A stretch of DNA of 64,000 nt from Parietaria judaica. Taxonomy: Eukaryota > Streptophyta > Magnoliopsida > Rosales > Urticaceae. Below, one piece after another: positions 58,155 to 64,000 of this stretch (position 1 is the stretch's first letter; every line of letters begins with the position of its first letter). Below the pieces are notes generated by a model. The model saw nothing but the letters and a program-made list of their open reading frames with translations. It made no database searches and had not been told where the DNA came from. Position numbers and translations under genes: made by a program. Where the stretch lies: NCBI GenBank assembly GCA_954871525.1, contig OX940864.1, forward strand, positions 13,200,001 to 13,264,000, given 5' to 3'.

Positions 58155-59000
58155 TGTTATGCATGTTTTTCGAACACTAAAAACGTGAAGGCCCAACCCA
58201 AAAATTCACTATGAATAAAGCCCAAATAAGCGGGCCCAATCACCAAAAAGTCAACGGGTAAAACCTGTCAAAGTCAACAGATCTGACCCGTCAAATTCAA
58301 CACAAAAGTCAACGGCCCGACCCGGCAAAGTCAACAGACCCTTGGTGCGCCCTCAAGACATGAAATTCTACACCCTAGGGCGCGAAAAACGTGCCTTGAG
58401 GGCGCGCCACGCACCCTCAAGGCATGAAATTCTACACCCTAGGGCGCGAAAAACGTGCCTAGAGGGCGTGCTACGCGCCCTCAAGGCATGAAATTCTACA
58501 CCCTAGGGCGCGGAAAAACGTGCCTTGAGGGCGCGCCACGCACCCTCAAGGCATGAAATTTTACACCTAGGGCACAAAAAAACGTGCCTTGAGGGCGCGC
58601 CACACGCCCTCAAGGCATGAAAATTCACGCCCTAGGGCGCACAAATGGTTCTGGGATCCTCTATAAATACGGGGCTCCCCCCTCACAACCGGTAAGCGAT
58701 TTCTACGCCAAAAAACCTCTGTTTCACGTTTACTCATAATTCCCGACTCAAATACTCAACTAGTGTTGAGCGTCGGAGCGGGCGACATACGACCCCTCTC
58801 TGCTCCCCTCTAGAGTTCACGTTTTTTACTCTTTTCACAGGTACATACATAGACAGAGGCGAAGATTCCGGAGAAGATTTTCGGCTTATCAAGAACGAAG
58901 AATTAAATCAAGCCCGGTTCGACCCTCAAGCGGACGTTGGGCCCGGCCCAAAATCATGACTTGGGCCGCAGAAAAATTAATCCATTTTTAAGCATTAACA
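58155..59000 (+). mobile_element. solo LTR, family A, copy 2
   Basis: It starts TGTTATGCATG and ends AAGCATTAACA, and aligns with 32047-32725 across most of its length. A TATA box CTATAAATACGGGG lies at about 58660-58673, as for an LTR promoter. Upstream of it is a block of five approximately 64-bp palindromic repeats (58345-58640), absent as an array from copy 1. The 5-bp flanks (tgcgt, atacg) do not match. No internal genes adjoin. Confidence 0.75.
58345..58640. repeat. 64-bp palindromic minisatellite, about five units
   Basis: Units mark at 58351, 58415, 58479, 58544 and 58608 (spacing 64, 64, 65, 64). Each has CGCCCTCAAGGCA and its complement TGCCTTGAGGGCG about 40 bp apart, plus a central CCCTAGGGCGC. 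Every unit can fold, and adjacent units can pair with each other. Differences between units are few. Confidence 0.92.
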
Positions 59001-60230
59001 ATACGTAATTATAATTGTTAATATATTTCCTTAACTTATTTTTTACTATAATATGTCAATTCAGTGTAATATCTACTTCATGATTATAAGAATTTCAAGG
59101 ATGATTGTACAATTGTTAATGATTATGAATGGAACTTCATTATCTCACATGTAATTATGCATTCATACTCAATTAATTCATGAGAATAATTGTGAATACA
59201 TACATATTGATTTATAGAAACTTATATATACATGTTGACTAGACGAGATATCTTATTCATAGAATCTAACACATAAATCATTTAATTTATGAATACATAT
59301 TGAGCTCATTCACTACAAAACTCATTGTTCAAGTCTTATGCCAATGTGTTTAACATGAATGTATTCTCACATATTCAGTTAATTTAATTACCATAAATAA
59401 ATTATGAGCTAATCCAAAATCATCAAACTAATTATCCCAATCTGTAATGAAAAATAATAATTTATACACCATGACTCTCCATGTTTATAGTCAGAAGAAT
59501 CTTATCCGATCCTGAGTTTTTAAATAATTAGCACTGCACTCAATAATATTTATATAGCACAACTTGTTAGTAACATTATTTAATTTTCTGTCTAATGGAA
59601 CTTTTTCTTCAATTTGTTGTAAATTAATTTAATGTAAGGTTAATAGCGATTTTTTTTTTATATATATATAAAGTGTTATAAGCTCAAATTTTTTTTCAAT
59701 GTTCATTATTTTACTCTACTTCAAATTTTGTCTCTTTTTTTTTTCTTCAAACTAATTGACAATAGTTTGTATTTATTGTTATGTTTAGGAATTTTTAGAT
59801 ATTTTTTCTATTATGTTCTTTAGTACAAACTAGATTAATATGGAGTGTATGATAATAGAAAGTCAAATAGTAGAAATTAAAAATTTTAACTACTAAAAAA
59901 TGAGTTAATAACGGCATTAGTCTCTAATTTTAAGTCAATTGGGACGGCGTGGGTCAAAATCAATTTAATAATGGCGTAAGTACTAAAAATTGGGTTTGTG
60001 TCACTCAAAGAATACCATAATCAATTTTGGAGAATGAATCTTCACACAACACAAGTGAAAAACAAAATGTAAAATGTAAATTAAGAAGATATCTTGGGCT
60101 AACTACAGAAATAGGAGGACTTCTTTCATAAATTTGTTTAAAACTAATTAGAGAAAAACAGAAGATTTTTTTAATATTATTATTTATATATGAATTACGA
60201 AAATAATTGGATTTGTTTGACCAAAAAATA
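59001..60230. other. AT-rich spacer upstream of the ML-domain gene
   Basis: No gene. A half of a Mutator-type MITE ('gagttaataacggcatta', 'taataatggcgtaagtac') lies at about 59905-60006. Otherwise simple sequence. Confidence 0.5.
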
Positions 60231-60269
60231 TAAACTCCACCACCTAACCTTCCTCTGACAGTAACCACC

Positions 60270-60378
60270 GCGCTTACGTCATCTCATCTTCGTTAATAAT
60301 ATATCAATCATTTCTCTCTTTCAAGTCTCAGGGAAACCCTAGCGCTCTGCAAATCGATTCTTCTCGATTTCGTCGGAA
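60270..60378 (+). promoter_or_regulatory. proximal promoter and leader of the ML-domain gene
   Basis: The sequence contains TTACGTCATC (about 60274), a CT-rich tract and a telo-box AAACCCTAG at 60334-60342, about 40 bp before the ATG. Telo-boxes near the start of transcription are common in plant housekeeping genes. No TATA box is clear. Confidence 0.5.
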
Positions 60379-61316
60379 ATGGCCGGAACGAAGATCATCG
60401 CGGTTTTTCTCGTTGCTCTGTGCTCGGTCGCTTCTCTGAGTCAAGCCACCACCAAAGTCAAGTACTGCGGTAACTTCCGATCCGATCTCTGATTACGTGA
60501 CGAGTCTCTCTTCGTGAGCTTTCGATTTGTACGCTTACTGATTATGCTTCGCCTGCTTGGATCGGAGATTTATCCCCCTTTGACTTTACGATGATTCAAT
60601 GTTCTTGAGGCCACCGTGTGAATCTGTGATTTGTGTTCTGTTATGCGAGAAATTTCTTTGTTGTTTTTTAGGGGATTATAGACATATTTCCAGGGTTTAT
60701 CAATTTGTGTATCGTTGATTAGGAATTAGTGATAGCATCTTATAAATTGTCTGGAAATTTGTGATTTATGTAGATAAGAATGCCGATTACACGGTCAAGG
60801 TATCCGGAGTTGATATAAACCCGAACCCGGTTAAGAGTGGCGAGCCAGCGACCTTCAGTATTTACGCTACCACAGGTACACGCTGATCTCGAATTTAAGA
60901 ACTTTAGATCGTGTTCTGTTTATTGGCAATGAGTGAATTGGAATTATGTTTGATGTGAACATAGACTCTCCGATCTCGGGTGGAAAATTGTCGATCGATG
61001 TTGCTTACTTTGGATGGTACATCCACTCCGAGACTCATGATCTTGCGGCAGAGACCACTTGCCCCGTCGCAACTGGTGCATTCGTGGTTTCTCACTCCCA
61101 AACGTTACCTTCATTCACCCCACCTGTACGTCTTCGATCTTTAGCTGCGTTATTTAGTATTTACAAGTGCTCGAGTGTTGATCCCCCCCGGTTAATTCTT
61201 CGCAGGGCTCGTACACTCTCAAGATGAAGATGTACGGCGAAGATGTAAAAAAGGAGCTCACGTGCATCACCTTCGACTTCAAAATCCAGTGGGGATCGTC
61301 CGTCGCCGATATGTAG
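60379..61316 (+). CDS. ML-domain (MD-2/NPC2-like) lipid-binding protein
   Basis: Four exons, 60379-60469, 60774-60875, 60965-61125 and 61206-61316 (465 nt, 154 aa), with GT-AG introns and a continuous frame. Residues 1-24 are a signal peptide (MAGTKIIAVFLVALCSVASL...). The mature part has the ML-domain pattern: an early Cys in VKYC, then VSGVDINPNPVKSGEPATFS, SGGKLSIDVAYFGWYIHSE, a TTCPVATG cysteine motif, and YTLKMKMYGEDVKKELTCIT with the last Cys and FDFKI. It matches plant proteins often labelled phosphatidylglycerol/phosphatidylinositol transfer protein-like. It probably binds a sterol or phospholipid in the vacuole or apoplast. Length is typical of the family. Confidence 0.93.
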
Positions 61317-62883
61317 AGCGGCATGTAAGGTTTGCTTAGTTGGCGGATCAATGACCGCCTTTCGTTTCTACATAAACCTGTAAAAAAAACCCGCCGTACA
61401 ATTTCATTTTGCACGTATTTAAATCTCGACTATTACTTTATCGAGTATGTTGTGTATTTAACTACCTAAGACCGCGAAAATAAAATCTTCCGTTGCAGTA
61501 TACTACTGTCTTCGCGTGGTATGTGTAGATTTGTTTCCAAGTCTGAAATCGTAGTTGTTAATTAGGATTGTTAATCAGACTTCATTTATAAAAAATAAAA
61601 AATAAATCAGTTAAAGAAATGTCTTTAGATAAAAAGAAAAAGAAAAAAAAAAGCATTAAATATTGGAAAAGAAAGAACTAGAACCAAACAAGAAACGACA
61701 CGAAAACTAAGATGAGAAGAAAAATGACATTGAATATTGAAATGACTGGTAACCAGAAAAACGACAATTATAAAAATGCACATGAAAAGCAAAACGACAA
61801 GTATAAAAACGACATGAAGAAGACAAGCAAGGGAGAACGACAAGAAAATAGGAAAGCGACAAGAATAGAAAAACGACTATAGTGGAATCGGCACAACATT
61901 AATAAAATCGACAGAAATGAGACCAAGTTTTGAAGCGAAGGAAATTGAAAACATAAATAATTAAATATACACTAAAAAGGTTAGGGACTTTGCTGGTACG
62001 AACTACGAAGCAACACAATTATATATACACACATATATATATACATATATATAAAGTGAAAATATGTTGTGATTAGAAATTGTTGATGAGCAACATCATA
62101 GGCGTGATCAATGGATCAAAAAGCCTAAAGTTGACATGTAAAATAAGTGATATAGTAATATTATATGTAAAATTTATTGATGAAGATAGTATCCTTGTGT
62201 TATCACCTTATATAATCAATCATATTATCCTGTGTAAGCCAAATAAGAATCTTCACATCACATTCACACGGTGTCATCATCTTACTAAGCTTTCAACTTT
62301 TCTGAATTTGTCAAAGGCCAAATTCTAACTTTTAGCATTTCTTATAATAAATAAATTAATTAAGCGTATACATATTATATTATATGTAATGATAAAGTTG
62401 GCATATAACAATATCCACCGAGAGACCTAATTATGTGGTTGGTGATAAGCTCATAATTCAACCTAAGACTATTTTTACTCAATAATTTTTTAATTAAAGT
62501 CCCTAAAGAGACAATCAAGAACTAACCTCAATGACCTCCATGATTTTTTTATTTTTTTATTTTTATGGGACTCGAAGGGTGCGTTTTCGATTTTTTGTAT
62601 GCTTGAGGCGCGAAATTTAAATACTCAACTAACTAAACTTAAGTGTGCTTATAGGGTCTTTTATATTCATCTAAATTAGTTCATCCAATTGAATCTATTA
62701 TAATTACAACTTCCATAATATTATACTTTGTTGTATGTGTATATGTGTAATTGACAAAAGTATTTCTTTAAGTTGTTCCTCAAGTTGAAAACATTGACAT
62801 TTTTGCTTTTCTCTCAGCTAAGTGAATAATAAGTTCTATTTTTTAGATAATCATGCATGCTTTCATCTCTACACTTCGCGCGC

Positions 62884-62924
<41 letters not shown>

Positions 62925-63050
62925 AATGAAATATTGATTTATTGGTGTAGTTGTAAATTAAAGGGTTCCAAAGTAATGAAAGGAAAAATAGAGATGGCTT
63001 TTGCTGGGTTGAATCTGAGTCATGGCATTACTGGTCCAATATTATCCTCT
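61317..63050. other. 3' flank of the ML gene and AT-rich spacer
   Basis: It includes the probable ML 3'UTR, a purine-rich, 'acgacaagaa'-repeated tract at 61640-61925, and an (AT)n run at 62887-62920 preceded by 'cgcgcgcgtg'. No gene is supported. Confidence 0.55.
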
Positions 63051-63051
63051 C

Positions 63052-63212
63052 CCTTTTTTTTTTTATTATAGTGCAAGAGAGCAGGGGACACTATTTGCCA
63101 AGTTTACAAATATATAAAGGGGCACTCATTTTAGTCTCATGGGAGGGTTTGAACTCATGACCTCTTGAATAGAGGTGTAGTGGAATTACCACTAAGCCAA
63201 GCTTGTTTGGTT
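63052..63212 (-). mobile_element. tRNA-derived SINE, copy 2
   Basis: On the minus strand it has an A-box TGGCTTAGTGGTAA, a B-box GAGTTCAAACCC, the same body as the copy near 14.5 kb ('gagtgcccctttatatatttg', 'aaacttggcaaatagtg') and an A-rich 3' end (T-run on plus at 63053-63064). The target duplication is unclear. Confidence 0.8.
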
Positions 63213-63870
63213 ATATATGTGTATATATTTCGACCATACATTTGTGACAGAACTTTCTCCATTAGAGGTATTAGTGAAGAAAATAAGTTGTTTTCTTGTC
63301 TTCTAGGGTTTAAGGAAAGCTTTAAGAAGTAAAGTAATGATGTTAAGGAATAATTAGAACAACATAATCCATTGGTAATCATAAACCATGATTAATTAAT
63401 ATGGTTAATGAGACAAGCCAGTCCCTACTCCTACTATCTATCATTCTTTTCGGTTTCCACTTTAAAATGTGCTTTGACACTCCTCTAATACACTACTCAA
63501 TATTTATACATAAATATATGAAAAATTACACGTAATATCCATGTGCGAACGTTGAGATTACATTTTTGCTAATATTTGATTTGATTTTTTTTTTTGGAAT
63601 AGCCATTTTTTATGACGTGGCATTTTCAACAGAAATTTCATTCCGAATTTGTCCTTCTGAATTTTCTTTTAATTAACGAAACATCGGCTATTTTGCAAAT
63701 TTTATGTTTTGATTTGGCTAGAGCGCTATAGCTCCCGATCCGTGAGAGCGAAAAGGAAAATGACGGTTAAGTTAGTTAATCCTAAACGCCCAATACGAAA
63801 ATCCACAATCCAAAAAGTCAGCTGAATCCGGAAAACTTTGTGTGATCTTATTAGTTACGAGTGGCATACT
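63213..63870. other. AT-rich intergenic DNA
   Basis: Nothing recognised. A 'tgacgtggcatttt' patch at 63615 and 'gcgctatagc' palindrome at 63723 are isolated. Confidence 0.5.
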
Positions 63871-64000
63871 CTAACAAAACTTGTCAATGTGTAGCAGTAG
63901 CACCACGTAGTTTCAAAACAGACCGGGCCAAGAAAACGAATTCGGGTCACTTAACAAAACTTTGTCAATGTGTAGCAGTAGCACCACGTAGTTTCAAAAC
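63871..64000. repeat. tandem repeat at the window edge, unit about 80 bp
   Basis: 'taacaaaact-tgtcaatgtgtagcagtagcaccacgtag' occurs at 63872 and 63952 with near identity, and the second copy runs off the window. It may be the start of a larger array. Confidence 0.85.

Noticed and set aside
58345..58640. CRISPR-like array
   Set aside because: Repeats are contiguous palindromic minisatellite units without unique spacers, within a plant LTR.

Overview
This is nuclear DNA from a flowering plant, almost certainly a eudicot. It is AT-rich between genes, its genes are split by short GT-AG introns, and every gene I recognise has a well-known angiosperm family. No bacterial, organellar or viral gene set is visible. 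I cannot name the species from sequence alone.

Genes in order: a RING-H2 ubiquitin ligase of the RHF2A type (242-2462, +); a two-domain fasciclin-like arabinogalactan protein of the FLA15-18 group (21216-23878, +); a WVD2-like/TPX2-domain microtubule protein (26489-29503, -, with a 5' leader exon up to about 30.37 kb); a Mal d 1/Fra a 1-associated-type small protein (35521-36389, -); a tRNA-Arg(UCU) (39274-39346, -); a type I M-gamma MADS-box gene of the AGL80 kind (44166-45029, +, with a possible in-frame 5' exon at 42178); an EXPP1-like secreted protein (46211-47516, -); a tandem-repeat pseudogene split by a transposon (48848-51275, +); an ATL-family RING-H2 protein (53648-54151, +); a decayed 3' fragment of splicing factor SF3A1 (56418-57289, +); and an ML-domain (MD-2/NPC2-like) lipid-binding protein (60379-61316, +). 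Exon structures were built by hand from splice signals and reading-frame continuity. All multi-exon models keep an open frame and sum to a multiple of three. The genes look like independent plant loci; nothing suggests a shared pathway or operon-like cluster.

Most of the rest is transposon-derived. I could delimit a candidate 6-kb Helitron (6806-12815) with a nested pogo/Emigrant-type element (11333-11950); three Mutator-like inverted-repeat elements with 9-bp target duplications (16171-16636, 37330-38939, 45280-45560); two non-autonomous hAT elements with 8-bp duplications (36639-37267, 50281-51145); two solo LTRs of one family (32047-32725, 58155-59000), one carrying a 64-bp palindromic minisatellite; two further LTR-like segments (40791-41581, 55424-56043); two copies of one tRNA-derived SINE (near 14.5 and 63.1 kb); and several tandem repeats and smaller inverted-repeat MITEs.

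The points most worth following up are the hAT insertion that splits an open, coiled-coil-like frame at an exact 8-bp duplication; the Helitron boundaries and possible captured gene pieces; the alternative 5' exon and promoter of the MADS gene; and the palindromic minisatellite inside one LTR. I did not find a convincing new biological system beyond these.
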